In this document: piece after piece, positions 16,684 to 26,136 of the stretch
Position numbering within the stretch: position 1 is the stretch's first letter
Layout: each line of letters begins with the position of its first letter
Assembly (NCBI RefSeq): GCF_017873605.1
Contig: NZ_JAGGKI010000006.1
Location: 1 to 64,000 of the forward strand
Source: Paenibacillus lactis
Lineage (GTDB): Bacteria > Bacillota > Bacilli > Paenibacillales > Paenibacillaceae
Length of the DNA: 64,000 bases
Direction: 5' to 3'
Notes under the pieces: generated by a model
What the model was told of the DNA's origin: nothing
Seen by the model: only the letters and a program-made list of their open reading frames with translations
Database searches by the model: none
Translations under genes and position numbers: made by a program

Positions 16684-17733
16684 ATGTACCGCGTTCTGGT
16701 CGTTGACGATGAACCTATGATAAGAATGGGCCTTACCAAACTGATAACTCAGGCGGATCCTTCCGTGATCCTGACGGAAACCGCCGGCAACGGCATCGAG
16801 GCGCTGGAAGCGATCCAACAAGCCCGGCCGGATTTTATCTTCACGGATATCCGTATGCCGAAAATGGACGGTCTGGAGCTTAGCCGGCAGCTGCATGAGC
16901 ACTATGGCGATATCACGGTTGTCGTCGTCTCCGGTTACGGGGATTTCGAGTACGCCCAGAAATGCATGTCATATGGAGTGAAGGAGTATTTGCTGAAGCC
17001 GGTTACCAAATCAGTGGTGCACCATACGATCAGCAAGCTCATGACGGAGCGGAAGGCGCTGCTTGAGAAGCAGCGGGGGTATTTTCCATTATCCAAGCTG
17101 GAAGCTTGGCTTGAGCAGTTGGAGCTCGCCGTATGGCATTTGCAAATGAACGAAATCCAGGTAAGGCTTCAAGAAATCGAGGAATACTGCCAGGAACGAA
17201 AGCTCGAATCGATTCAGCTTCAGGATTTGCTGGGTGAGCTGTATGCGAAACTAATCAAGCAGCTAAACAGCAGGGATGTATACACTTTTGAGCGAATGGC
17301 GGGATTTCTTAAGGCGGAGTCCGGCAATCCGGGGAATATGTTTCAAGCATTCCGGCAAGCCGTGGAGCAGACCGTCCAGCAGATCCGGGCAAAGCGCAAA
17401 GGCAATGCCAAAGAGCCCGTCGAGGAAGCCAAAGCTTATATCGAGCGCAATTTGTCCAAGGATCTTTCGCTAGACGAGGTGTCGGATATGCTCGGATTGA
17501 ATCCGTCTTACTTCAGCCAGCTGTTCAAACAATTGACGGATGAAACCTTCGTGCACTACCGCATTAAGAAAAGGATGGAGATGGCCAAGAAGCTGCTTGC
17601 CATCCCGCATTACAAAATAACGGACATCTCGTTTGAGGTGGGCTATGCGGATCATCCCCATTTTACGAAAACCTTCAAGAAATTTACCGGATACACCCCT
17701 TCCGAATACCGGGAGCTGTTGGGGATCGAATAA
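16684..17733 (+). CDS. YesN-type response regulator with AraC DNA-binding domain
   Basis: About 349 residues from ATG 16684, 7 nt after AAGGGG; ATG 16678 is too close to that site. The receiver domain has D55 as acceptor (IFTDIRMPKMDG) and a Lys in LLKPVTK. A helical linker (about 125-245) leads to the AraC-type double helix-turn-helix (LSLDEVSDMLGLNPSYFSQLFKQ, then ITDISFEVGYADHPHFTKTFKK). Its last base is shared with the start of the kinase gene. It should activate the transporter and lyase genes in response to extracellular sugar. Confidence 0.94.
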   Translation: MYRVLVVDDEPMIRMGLTKLITQADPSVILTETAGNGIEALEAIQQARPDFIFTDIRMPKMDGLELSRQLHEHYGDITVVVVSGYGDFEYAQKCMSYGVKEYLLKPVTKSVVHHTISKLMTERKALLEKQRGYFPLSKLEAWLEQLELAVWHLQMNEIQVRLQEIEEYCQERKLESIQLQDLLGELYAKLIKQLNSRDVYTFERMAGFLKAESGNPGNMFQAFRQAVEQTVQQIRAKRKGNAKEPVEEAKAYIERNLSKDLSLDEVSDMLGLNPSYFSQLFKQLTDETFVHYRIKKRMEMAKKLLAIPHYKITDISFEVGYADHPHFTKTFKKFTGYTPSEYRELLGIE

Positions 17734-19601
17734 TGAGAAGGAGCTTGTCCCGCCAAATCTTTCTGTATTTCCTAATTGTCGTACTATTCTCCCTGACCAC
17801 CGTCGGCGTGTTTTTCTACCTCAAATCGTCCGAAGCCATTGATGAACAGGTGGAGAAATATATGACGACTGTCATAACGAATGCCGCACGCCAGACGGAT
17901 AGTCAGCTGCAGATGTTCGAGCGGATCAGCAATACCATTCTCCTTCAGGATTCGGTAAAAAAATTTCTGGATATGGACCCGGCCGACAGCTACGAGCATT
18001 ACCGGTTCACCCATTTGATCCGAAAAGACGTATTTCAGAAAATCTTTATTCAGTATCCGACCCAAACGCATATGATGTACATCCTGGGGTACCATGGCCG
18101 ATCGATCTTCGATCAGAATCAAAATTTCTCCGCCATGTCGATTGATCCGTCGGATCGGCTGCAGGAGCTGATGGAGAAGACGCCGGACAACGGCGAGATC
18201 GCCATTCTCAAGACGAGTCTGCTGGAACAAGATCGCGGCAATGTCATTACGGTCGCCCGGAAAATCCGCGGCATGAGCACGTATGACGTAAAGGGCGTTC
18301 TCGCTATCGAGTTTAATGAAAACCAGCTGTCGAGCCTATGGAATGGCGTTGATCTGGGTGAACAGGGCTTTTTCTTCATCCTTGACCGCGAGGGTGAGGT
18401 GGTCTATGCACCGGATCACGTTGATATGAACGGGATTACGGCAGGCGGCTTGCCGCAGCGCATTATTGCCGAAGGGGATAAACGCTTCATTGAACCGGTG
18501 CTTGGCGAGCGCACGATGATCATATCGAGGCAATCGGATTATTCGGGATGGAGCCTGGTCATTATGATGCCGCTGGAGGAGCTAAGGGCGCCCATTTCTA
18601 GCATCCGATCGACCACGATGATTGTTGGATTTGTCACATTGATTATAGCGCTTGTCCTGGCATACCGGTTCGGTAAATCCATCGTCGATCCGATACGGAA
18701 CTTAAAGAACGGCATGCGCCAGACAGAGAAGGGAAATTGGACCCACATTACGGACGCCAAGCCGCGTGAGGATGAAATCGGAGGGCTGATCCACAGCTAC
18801 AATCTGATGGTCAGCCGGCTGTCGGACATGATCGAGCAGGTATACGATACCGAGCTTCACAATCAGAAAACGCAGCTGGAGCTCCAGAACATTCAGCTGG
18901 AGCGGCAGCGGGCGGAGTTCCAGGCGCTGCAGCTGCAGATCAATCCGCATTTTCTGTATAACACGCTCGAAACGATTAACTGTTATGCGATCGTGCAGGA
19001 CTCCGATGAAATTTCGGAGATGGTGGAGTCGATGGCCTTCATGCTCCGATATTCGATTCAGACGAATTTGGAGGAGATCACGATCGCGAATGAGCTCAAC
19101 CATGTCCGCCATTACATGATCATCCTGAAGCACCGGATCGGACGGGACTTCGAAATCGAGGTGGCAACGCCGCCGGAGCTGCTGCTGGAAAAAATGGTCC
19201 GGCTCTCCCTGCAGCCGATCGTCGAGAACATTTTTCAGCATGCGTTTCCGGAGGGGATTGAGCCGTGGCATTATATCCGAATTGACACCCGCATCGAAGG
19301 GGATCAGCTGCTGGTGATCGTGGAGGATAACGGTTCCGGCATTCCGGAGGCTAAGCTCGGCCGGCTGCGCCGGCGATTGGAGAAAAACCGTCTCATGGAC
19401 GAAGATGAAGGACGGAATGCCCGCCGCAGAGGCGGGATCGGGATCGTGAATGTACATCGGCGGATACAGATGGTGTACGGCGAGGATTACGGCATCAAGA
19501 TCCGCAGTCAGCCGGGATCGGGAACCAAGATCGTGATGACGATGCCGCGGATGGAACGCGTTAATGATCAGGAGAGCAGGCTGAAGCAGCTGCAAACGTG
19601 A
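17733..19601 (+). CDS. YesM-type sensor histidine kinase
   Basis: A 622-residue kinase. Membrane segments at about 10-30 and 296-313 flank a 265-residue extracellular Cache-like sensor. HAMP (314-365), a coiled coil (about 370-402) and the His_kinase domain with H406 (INPHFLYNTLETIN) follow, then an HATPase with LSLQPIVENIFQHAF, VEDNGSGIP and GGIGIVNVHRRIQ. YesM kinases next to LplA-type transporters usually detect the same sugar directly or through the binding protein. Start and stop are overlapped with the YesN-like gene (TAATG). Confidence 0.93.
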   Translation: MRRSLSRQIFLYFLIVVLFSLTTVGVFFYLKSSEAIDEQVEKYMTTVITNAARQTDSQLQMFERISNTILLQDSVKKFLDMDPADSYEHYRFTHLIRKDVFQKIFIQYPTQTHMMYILGYHGRSIFDQNQNFSAMSIDPSDRLQELMEKTPDNGEIAILKTSLLEQDRGNVITVARKIRGMSTYDVKGVLAIEFNENQLSSLWNGVDLGEQGFFFILDREGEVVYAPDHVDMNGITAGGLPQRIIAEGDKRFIEPVLGERTMIISRQSDYSGWSLVIMMPLEELRAPISSIRSTTMIVGFVTLIIALVLAYRFGKSIVDPIRNLKNGMRQTEKGNWTHITDAKPREDEIGGLIHSYNLMVSRLSDMIEQVYDTELHNQKTQLELQNIQLERQRAEFQALQLQINPHFLYNTLETINCYAIVQDSDEISEMVESMAFMLRYSIQTNLEEITIANELNHVRHYMIILKHRIGRDFEIEVATPPELLLEKMVRLSLQPIVENIFQHAFPEGIEPWHYIRIDTRIEGDQLLVIVEDNGSGIPEAKLGRLRRRLEKNRLMDEDEGRNARRRGGIGIVNVHRRIQMVYGEDYGIKIRSQPGSGTKIVMTMPRMERVNDQESRLKQLQT

Positions 19602-19658
19602 CGCTGCTTCAGAGTGGGTAACGGGAGATCAACTTGACACCAATCAGGAGGGATTCTT

Positions 19659-20426
19659 ATGCAAATCAACTTATCGGGAAACATTGCCTTAATAACGGGC
19701 TCGAGCGGAGGCATCGGGCGGGCGGCCGCGATCATGCTGGCCCGAAGCGGCGCTAAGGTGGCGCTGAATTACTTGAACAGCAAGGAAGCGGCAGAAAGGG
19801 CGGTAATGGACATTCGGAGCAGCGGCGGCGAGGCGCATGCGTTCCGTGCGGATGTCACGCAGATCGAGCAAGTGGAGGGGCTCGTTCGCGAGGTGGAGAG
19901 CACATTCGGCGGCAGGATTACGATCTTGGTGAACAATGCGGGTCATTTGGTCCAGCGGCTCTCCAATGCCGAAATGACGGAAGAGCTGTACAACAACGTG
20001 ATGAATGTCAATATGAAAAGCACGGTGTTCGTGAGTAAAGCGGTGATTCCCGGCATGAAATCGGCCGGAGGCGGCCGCATCGTAAATCTGACATCGGTGG
20101 CGGCCCATAACGGCGGCGGACCCGGAGCCAGCATTTATGCAGCCAGTAAGGCTGCCGTGATCAGCTATACCAAAGGATTGGCCAAGGAGCTTGCCGCAAG
20201 CGGCATTAACGTCAATGCCGTCTCCCCGGGCTTTATCGGACAAACCGCATTTCATGCCACGTTTACCTCGGATGAAGCACGGAAGGCAACGGTTCAAGGC
20301 ATTCCGCTGGGGCGCGAAGGGACGCCGGATGACGTGGCGGGATCGATCCTGTTTCTCGTATCGGATCTGGCCTCCTACATAACGGGCGAAACAATCGAGA
20401 TCAACGGCGGCATGTTTATGCGATGA
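19659..20426 (+). CDS. Short-chain dehydrogenase/reductase (KduD/FabG-like)
   Basis: A 255-residue classical SDR. The cofactor motif is TGSSGGIG (13-20), with NNAG at 92-95 and the catalytic S146-Y160-x3-K164 (YAASK). The C terminus TGETIEINGGMFMR is typical. GGAGG precedes the ATG and the stop overlaps the next gene. In a locus with unsaturated glucuronyl hydrolase, a reductase of the 4-deoxy-5-ketouronate breakdown products (KduD/DhuD role) is the most natural reading, but family resemblance alone does not fix the substrate. Confidence 0.85.
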   Translation: MQINLSGNIALITGSSGGIGRAAAIMLARSGAKVALNYLNSKEAAERAVMDIRSSGGEAHAFRADVTQIEQVEGLVREVESTFGGRITILVNNAGHLVQRLSNAEMTEELYNNVMNVNMKSTVFVSKAVIPGMKSAGGGRIVNLTSVAAHNGGGPGASIYAASKAAVISYTKGLAKELAASGINVNAVSPGFIGQTAFHATFTSDEARKATVQGIPLGREGTPDDVAGSILFLVSDLASYITGETIEINGGMFMR

Positions 20427-22525
20427 GAGAGTTTATGGGAATTCAGGAAAAATCGCGGCGGTATGAATGGAGCCGGGAGACCCTCCGTCTGCTGAAGGCT
20501 GAGCTTGATGAGGTCATTGCGAGTAATCCGGAGGTACCAGAGGAGCCCGGCGGCTGGTGGCATCAATATGTGTGTCCCGTTCATCATACGGAATTGATCT
20601 TTGACCCGCTGGAAGCGAACGCACGAGTGTATGGCTGCCCGTATGGCTGCAGATGGGAGGGCGAGCCGTACCGGGGAGCGTGGTTCGTGTTTAAGCATCA
20701 GGCGATGGCCAGATATATCCTTCAAGCTGCCGCTGTTTACGCGGGTACGGGTGAGAGAGGATACAGCGAATTCGGCAAACATCTGCTCCTCCGTTATGCC
20801 AGGCAGTTTCCTTTATATCCGGTCCATCCGGATGCCCAGCCCTGGATGCTGAAAGGCAGGGCGTTCCATCAGGCCCTGACGGAAGCGATCTGGACGACAA
20901 CGATTCTAAGAGGTTACCTGCTGCTTCGGGATGAAGGCATGCGCTTCGATAAAGCGGAGTCGCGGATCTTTAACGAGTTCCTTCACATGTTGGAGAGCAG
21001 CATGACGGAATACCATCGAGCGTTGACCCGGGAGCGGGGAAATCCGGAGAACAATTACACCGCTTGGCTTATCGCGGCGTTATTTTGTATATACGCGGTG
21101 CAAGGCGACAAGCTGAAAATGAGGGAGCTGATCCGCTGTGAGGGCGGGTTAAAGCACCATATGAGCATCGCGGTCCGGCCGGATCAGCTCGAGTTCGAGC
21201 GGAGCGTGTATTATCACGTTTTTGTTCTGCGGGCCTATCTCATTGCGGCCGAAATGGGCTCAAGACTTGGCGAGGATGTATATGCGTTGACTGGCGGAGA
21301 TGGACAGTCCATGGAAGGTATGCTGACTGTACTTGTCCGCTTGGCAGACCGAAACGGCGTATTGCCGGCTTTGCACGACGGTCCTTATAAGCGGGTACCG
21401 TATGCCAGAGAAATCGCTGAAATTATGGAGATCGGCCTGACGGTGTATGAGAATGGGAGCTACCGCGGGCTGCTCGCCGCCGCTTATCGCGATATGAACG
21501 GCGAACAGGGGAGAATCGGCATGCTGGAGGCGCTCCTCTATGGTAAAAGCAGTTGGAACGGAACGATGGGCGGACCTGTGTCTGCAGCTTCCGCAGGGCC
21601 TGTAGTCTCTAGTATCATCCTTCCGCACAGCGGATTTGCGTTATTACGAACGGAGGCTCGGAACGGTATTCAGGCCCTTGTCGATTTTGGACCGCATGGC
21701 GGCTCACACGGCCATTTTGACAAACTAAATCTTATGGTTCATATCAACGGAGCACCTTTATCGCCGGATCGTGGGACCGTACCCTATGGCTCAAAGCTGA
21801 AAAAGGCGTGGTATCTTCATACAGCCTGCCATAATACGGTATCCATTGGAGAACGTTCTCAGCTCCCATCCAAAGGCGCATGCGTGCGCTATGAATCATC
21901 GCAAAGCTGCGCCTACGTTTGGCTCCGCACGCAAGAAGCCTATGAGCATGCCGTGCTGGATCGCCATTTACTGCTAACCGAAGGGTGGCTTCTGGATTGG
22001 TTTGAGGTGAAGACGGAGAAGCCGGAGGTAGTGGATTGGTGGTTTCATTATATTGGGAGCGGGAACTTGGTCGATGCCGGGGGCGATCATCAAACTCGCG
22101 ACTCGGACGAGGAGCCGGAAGACGATGTTTGGCCGCGTCAACTCGGAACGGAAGATGGCTATGGTTACGTTTCGGCAAAGCTCACGCACAGATTGAGAAT
22201 TAGGCGGAGACAGCTTGATTTGGGGATCACGAGCGAAACAGGCCTTAGCGCCTCCGTGTCCTTCGTTCCGTTTGAGGGCATGGAATGCGTGCAGGTGGAA
22301 TCGCCTGGAACCGCGGATGATCCAAGCCGGAAGATGGAAGGGATTCTCTTGCGCATGAAAGGAGAGAGGTCCCGTTTTATAGCAGTATACCGAAGCGGAG
22401 ATAGGCCCGTAGAGCTGCAATGGAAGGCTTCAAAGGAAGGCGGTCGGCTGACGCTGTCCGATGGCAAATCTATAAGAAGCTTCCGTATGACCAGCCAAGG
22501 ACTGAAGGAGATGGTGCAATCATGA
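20423..22525 (+). CDS. Heparinase II/III-type polysaccharide lyase (PL15-like)
   Basis: A 700-residue protein without signal peptide, so probably an intracellular oligosaccharide lyase. The N-terminal part carries a C51-x2-H54 ... C72-x3-C76 cluster, then an alpha/alpha toroid (about 85-370) with NPENNYTAW and RPDQLEFERSVYYH. The C-terminal heparinase II/III beta-domain has GGSHGHFDKLNLMVHING, whose His and neighbouring residues are at the expected catalytic site, and TACHNTVSIG. This fits oligo-uronide lyases such as PL15; exact PL family and substrate (alginate, heparin or hyaluronan-like) are uncertain. It overlaps both neighbours by 4 bp. Confidence 0.82.
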   Translation: MREFMGIQEKSRRYEWSRETLRLLKAELDEVIASNPEVPEEPGGWWHQYVCPVHHTELIFDPLEANARVYGCPYGCRWEGEPYRGAWFVFKHQAMARYILQAAAVYAGTGERGYSEFGKHLLLRYARQFPLYPVHPDAQPWMLKGRAFHQALTEAIWTTTILRGYLLLRDEGMRFDKAESRIFNEFLHMLESSMTEYHRALTRERGNPENNYTAWLIAALFCIYAVQGDKLKMRELIRCEGGLKHHMSIAVRPDQLEFERSVYYHVFVLRAYLIAAEMGSRLGEDVYALTGGDGQSMEGMLTVLVRLADRNGVLPALHDGPYKRVPYAREIAEIMEIGLTVYENGSYRGLLAAAYRDMNGEQGRIGMLEALLYGKSSWNGTMGGPVSAASAGPVVSSIILPHSGFALLRTEARNGIQALVDFGPHGGSHGHFDKLNLMVHINGAPLSPDRGTVPYGSKLKKAWYLHTACHNTVSIGERSQLPSKGACVRYESSQSCAYVWLRTQEAYEHAVLDRHLLLTEGWLLDWFEVKTEKPEVVDWWFHYIGSGNLVDAGGDHQTRDSDEEPEDDVWPRQLGTEDGYGYVSAKLTHRLRIRRRQLDLGITSETGLSASVSFVPFEGMECVQVESPGTADDPSRKMEGILLRMKGERSRFIAVYRSGDRPVELQWKASKEGGRLTLSDGKSIRSFRMTSQGLKEMVQS

Positions 22526-24975
22526 AGACCTTATTCGAACCGCACAGCGGGCGTCTGTCTGTGCCATATCAGCCGAACGAAGAGACCAGGCTGCTCGAAA
22601 ATCCCCCGAGGTTCACCTGGATGCCGGGGCAGCTGGACAACGATTGCTATGTTCTGCAAACATCAATGTCGCCATCGTTCGAGCCGGGCGTGACGAGGAC
22701 GTTCACGGACATCCCGTATAATCTGTATACGCCGGATCATGTGTTTGCCCCCGGTACGTATTACTGGAGATATGCACTGATGAACCAAAGTGAAGGGGAA
22801 GCTCCGACCGATGATCTGCGAGGACGAACCTCATGGAGCCGAATCCGTCGGTTTGAGGTGCCTGAGGGGCTCCCGGAAACGCCTCTGCCCGGCAGAGCCG
22901 ACCGTTATCTGAACACTTCGGCGTCACATCCACGTCTGTGGTTGGATCGCAGCGGAATCACCGCATTCCGCGAGAGGCTGCAGCGCGAGGATGATGATTG
23001 CGGCTGGAAAGCTTTTTACGAGAAGTCGGTGGTACCCTGGCTGGAGAAGCCGCTCATTCCGGAGCCGAAGCCGTATCCGGATCATAAGCGGGTGGCGAGT
23101 TTATGGAGACAGATGTACATGGATTGCCAGGAGACGCTGTACGCGATTCGGCATTTGAGCGTGGCCGGCGTTATTTTGCAGGATGATCAGATCCTTGCAA
23201 AAGCGAAACAGTGGCTGCTTCATGCGGCAGGCTGGGATCAGGAGGGGACGACGTCGAGGGATTATAACGACGAGGCTGCGTTTAGAATGGTCGGTGCGCT
23301 CGCATGGGGCTATGACTGGCTGCATGACATGCTGTCTGCCGAAGAAATCAAGCTTGTCCGAAGCGCGTTACTGCGACGTACGGAGCAGGTTGCTTATCAT
23401 GTAATGGAACGCTCTAAAATTCATCATGTTCCCTTCGACAGCCATGCCGTCCGCTCGCTATCGTCCGTGCTGGTACCCGCCTGTATCGCCATGCTGCATG
23501 AAGAGCCGAAGGCGCAGCAATGGCTGGATTACACGCTGGAATACTACGCCTGCTTATACTCCCCGTGGGGAGGAGAGGATGGAGGCTGGGCGGAGGGTCC
23601 GCTCTATTGGACGACCGGTATGGCCTTTGTTATCGATGCGTTGAATTTGATCCGCAATTATATATCGATCGATTTCTATAAACGTCCGTTCTTTGCGCGA
23701 ACGGGAGATTTTCCGCTGTATTGCAGCAGTCCGGATACGATTCGGGCGAGCTTCGGCGACCAGTCCTATCTCGGGGAGCCGGTCAGCTTGAAAACAGCAT
23801 TTAACATTCGCCAATTTGCGGGGATTACAGGTAACGGGTTGTATCAATGGTATTTTGAGCAGGTGGCAAAAGCCGACAAGGACGCCGATTCGAAATTTTA
23901 CAATTATGGCTGGTGGGACTTCCGGTTCGACGATATGCTGTATCGGCATGATTACCCGCAGATCGAGGCGTTAGCCCCCGCTATAGCGGTGTGGGAATCA
24001 GAAGGTGAGGCTATAAGGCAGTCTGAAGCGGAGGTTATCGAAGAGCCAGAGAGGTGGAGCAAGGGAAACAATTCTGAAAAGTGGACGACCGAGGATTCAG
24101 TCAGCGGCACGGGTACGATTCGCGCCGTCAAATGGTTCCGCGACATCGGATGGGTTGCCATGCATCACCGCATGGATGATCCGGATGAGCATATTATGCT
24201 GCTGGCAAAAAGCAGTCCGTACGGCTCGATCAGTCACAGCCATGGCGACCAGAACGGATTTCTGCTGCATGCCTTCGGCGAGCCGCTGGCGATCGAAAGC
24301 GGGTATTACATTGCTTACGGCAGCACGATGCATATGAATTGGCGGCGGCAAACCCGCTCCACGAACAACATCCTGATCGATGGACATGGCCAGTATGCGG
24401 GCAAGGATAAGGTGCGCTGTATCGAGGCGAGCGGCAAGGTAGAAGAGGTCCAATCCTCACAAGGAGTCGGATATGCGCGTATGAACGCGACAGACGCTTA
24501 CTTCGAGCATGTTCCTTACCTGGAGAGGTATGTGCGGGAAATCTACTTTTATAACGAATCTTATTTCGTCATTGTCGATACGGTGGACTTGGCTAAGCCG
24601 GCCCGCGTCGAGTGGCTCTTCCATACGCTGCATCGAATGAAGCTTTCGGGTCAGACCTTCAGAGTCGCGGGAATCAAGGCGGAAATGGAAGGCCGGTTCG
24701 TTTACAGTTCATCCGGCGATCTAACACTGTCGCAGCATAATCAATTTACCGGCGTTGATCCGGAGGAGATTAAAGAGCTGGACCCGCAATGGCATTTGCA
24801 TGCCGAAACGAATTTGGCGAGGAGTCACCGGATTGTAACTTTGCTCGTTCCCATGAAAAAGGACGAGAACAAGTACGTCTCCTATTTTCTTGATGATCAG
24901 GATCACGGCGTTCTTCTCTATTTCACGAACGGGGACGGGAAGACAAGAAGCGTAGAGGTCCCAAAAGCATACTGA
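22522..24975 (+). CDS. Heparinase II/III family lyase with DUF4962-type N terminus
   Basis: An 817-residue protein started at ATG 22522 in an ATGA overlap with the preceding lyase; an upstream in-frame start at 22420 would lie inside that gene. The N terminus (about 20-115) looks like a fibronectin/beta-sandwich module (PGTYYWRYALM). The alpha/alpha toroid follows (LWLDRSGITAF, DYNDEAAFRMVGALAWGYDWL, WGGEDGGWAEGPLYW). The C-terminal heparinase domain has ISHSHGDQNGFLLHAFGEPLAIESGYY. No signal peptide is visible. The layout is that of heparinase II-like DUF4962 lyases; the substrate is inferred only as a uronic-acid polysaccharide or oligosaccharide. Confidence 0.82.
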   Translation: MKTLFEPHSGRLSVPYQPNEETRLLENPPRFTWMPGQLDNDCYVLQTSMSPSFEPGVTRTFTDIPYNLYTPDHVFAPGTYYWRYALMNQSEGEAPTDDLRGRTSWSRIRRFEVPEGLPETPLPGRADRYLNTSASHPRLWLDRSGITAFRERLQREDDDCGWKAFYEKSVVPWLEKPLIPEPKPYPDHKRVASLWRQMYMDCQETLYAIRHLSVAGVILQDDQILAKAKQWLLHAAGWDQEGTTSRDYNDEAAFRMVGALAWGYDWLHDMLSAEEIKLVRSALLRRTEQVAYHVMERSKIHHVPFDSHAVRSLSSVLVPACIAMLHEEPKAQQWLDYTLEYYACLYSPWGGEDGGWAEGPLYWTTGMAFVIDALNLIRNYISIDFYKRPFFARTGDFPLYCSSPDTIRASFGDQSYLGEPVSLKTAFNIRQFAGITGNGLYQWYFEQVAKADKDADSKFYNYGWWDFRFDDMLYRHDYPQIEALAPAIAVWESEGEAIRQSEAEVIEEPERWSKGNNSEKWTTEDSVSGTGTIRAVKWFRDIGWVAMHHRMDDPDEHIMLLAKSSPYGSISHSHGDQNGFLLHAFGEPLAIESGYYIAYGSTMHMNWRRQTRSTNNILIDGHGQYAGKDKVRCIEASGKVEEVQSSQGVGYARMNATDAYFEHVPYLERYVREIYFYNESYFVIVDTVDLAKPARVEWLFHTLHRMKLSGQTFRVAGIKAEMEGRFVYSSSGDLTLSQHNQFTGVDPEEIKELDPQWHLHAETNLARSHRIVTLLVPMKKDENKYVSYFLDDQDHGVLLYFTNGDGKTRSVEVPKAY

Positions 24976-25629
24976 GTGAACCACGGGGCAAGTGTAGGGC
25001 GGCTCGGAGGTGGTCAACGATTGGGCGGTCATCTTGAAAGGTCGACCCGAGGCTGAAGTGAGAATGAACAGATAACTAGTATTCTGGTGATTCTGTAATT
25101 GGAATCGAGTGAGCGATGAGTTTTCTTACCGCGTGCCTCTCCCGGCGCGCGGTGTAATGATGACTGCTGCACGATGATCAGCGTCGAAGCTCGGACGACA
25201 AGCCATGCATGATGGTTTGGTGATTCGGTAACAGAAATAAGTGAGCGGAGAGTCGGTGGTTGGTGTACAGGTGAACAAGAGATTGGCAGCCTGCAGGTAT
25301 GGTCCGGCGGATCGGTAATGCGGTTGTCACGAGGGCTAACAGTAACCTGGCGACTCGGCGGTGTAAGTATCGGTTCCACGGTTGTGCTTGGATACAGGTG
25401 TACAGTGCGGGTAGAAGACTGATAGCCGGTTAGTTGGTGGCTGGTGGATCGGTAATATTCGGTGTCGGAGTGCGAGTGGTCTGCACAAATACCTCATTCG
25501 ATAGTAGGATGAGATTCATGGATGGAGCGTACATGTTGTAACAAAGGCTCGATGGGCAGCGAAGCGGCTGTTCCAGCGAGCCTTTGTGCGTGTAAAAGAG
25601 TAGGCTCTATTGGCGAAACTTTGCGGCGA
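24976..25629. other. Gene-free, degenerate intergenic DNA
   Basis: About 650 bp with no credible gene, ribosome site or terminator. G/T-rich motifs recur loosely, for example GGATCGGTAAT at about 25309-25319 and 25446-25456, and GTGATTCGGTAA or similar at about 25210-25230. It may be decayed repeat DNA leading into the 51-bp array. Confidence 0.5.
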
Positions 25630-26088
25630 TGTGGTGAAAAGGGACTTGTCCAGGCGATAAGTAGTCCAGGCTCTCAGCAAGTCCCGAAAAGGGACTAGTG
25701 AGCGCGAAAAGCAGCTCCGCGCCCGTAGCAAGTCCCGAAAAGGGACTAGTGAGCGCGAAAAGCAGCTCCGCGCCCGCAGCAAGTCCCGAAAAGGGACTTG
25801 TAAGTGCGAAAAGCAGCTCTGCGCCCGCAGCAAGTCCCGAAAAGGGACTAGTGAGTGCGAAAAGCAGCTCCGCGCCCGCAGCAAGTCCCGAAAAGGGACT
25901 AGTGAGCGCGAAAAGCAGCTCCGCGTCCGCAGCAAGTCCCGAAAAGGGACTAGTGAGCGCGAAAAGCAGCTCCGCGCCCGCAGCAAGTCCCGAAAAGGGA
26001 CAAGTGAGCGCCCGAAGTAGCTCAGCGGTCAGAGCAAGTCCCGGAAAAGGACTTGTGAGCGCCCAAAAGTAACTCCCGAGCATTGCCC
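25630..26088. repeat. Tandem array of about nine 51-bp repeats with hairpins
   Basis: Direct repeats begin at 25681, 25732, 25783, 25834, 25885, 25936, 25987 and 26038, with a degenerate copy from about 25630. The period is exactly 51 bp throughout. Six central copies are nearly identical; the outer ones diverge. Each core copy carries AGTCCC-GAAAA-GGGACT and a second potential stem GCGCG / CGCGC around AAAAGCAGCTC. Because 51 is a multiple of 3, several frames on both strands stay open and spell 17-residue repeats (such as AGAELLFALTSPFSGLA on the minus strand), so open frames are not evidence of coding. The one frame with a start at the array edge (26083, minus) lies 54 bp after the AraC gene with only a poorly spaced ribosome site. 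No function is known to me. Confidence 0.9.
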
Positions 26089-26136
26089 TCCAAAGTTACC
26101 CCCAAAAGTCCCCCCTCCAAATGCCCAGCATCCCAC

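Noticed and set aside
22420..22521. N-terminal extension of the second lyase from 22420
   Set aside because: It lies entirely within the preceding lyase gene; ATG 22522 forms the usual ATGA overlap.
25516..26083. Open frames in several phases on both strands across the 51-bp array
   Set aside because: A repeat whose length is a multiple of 3 keeps any stop-free frame open along the whole array. No frame has a well-spaced ribosome site, so none is called as a gene.
25630..26088. Possible CRISPR array
   Set aside because: The repeats are contiguous with a 51-bp period and contain no unique spacers, and no cas genes are present in the window.
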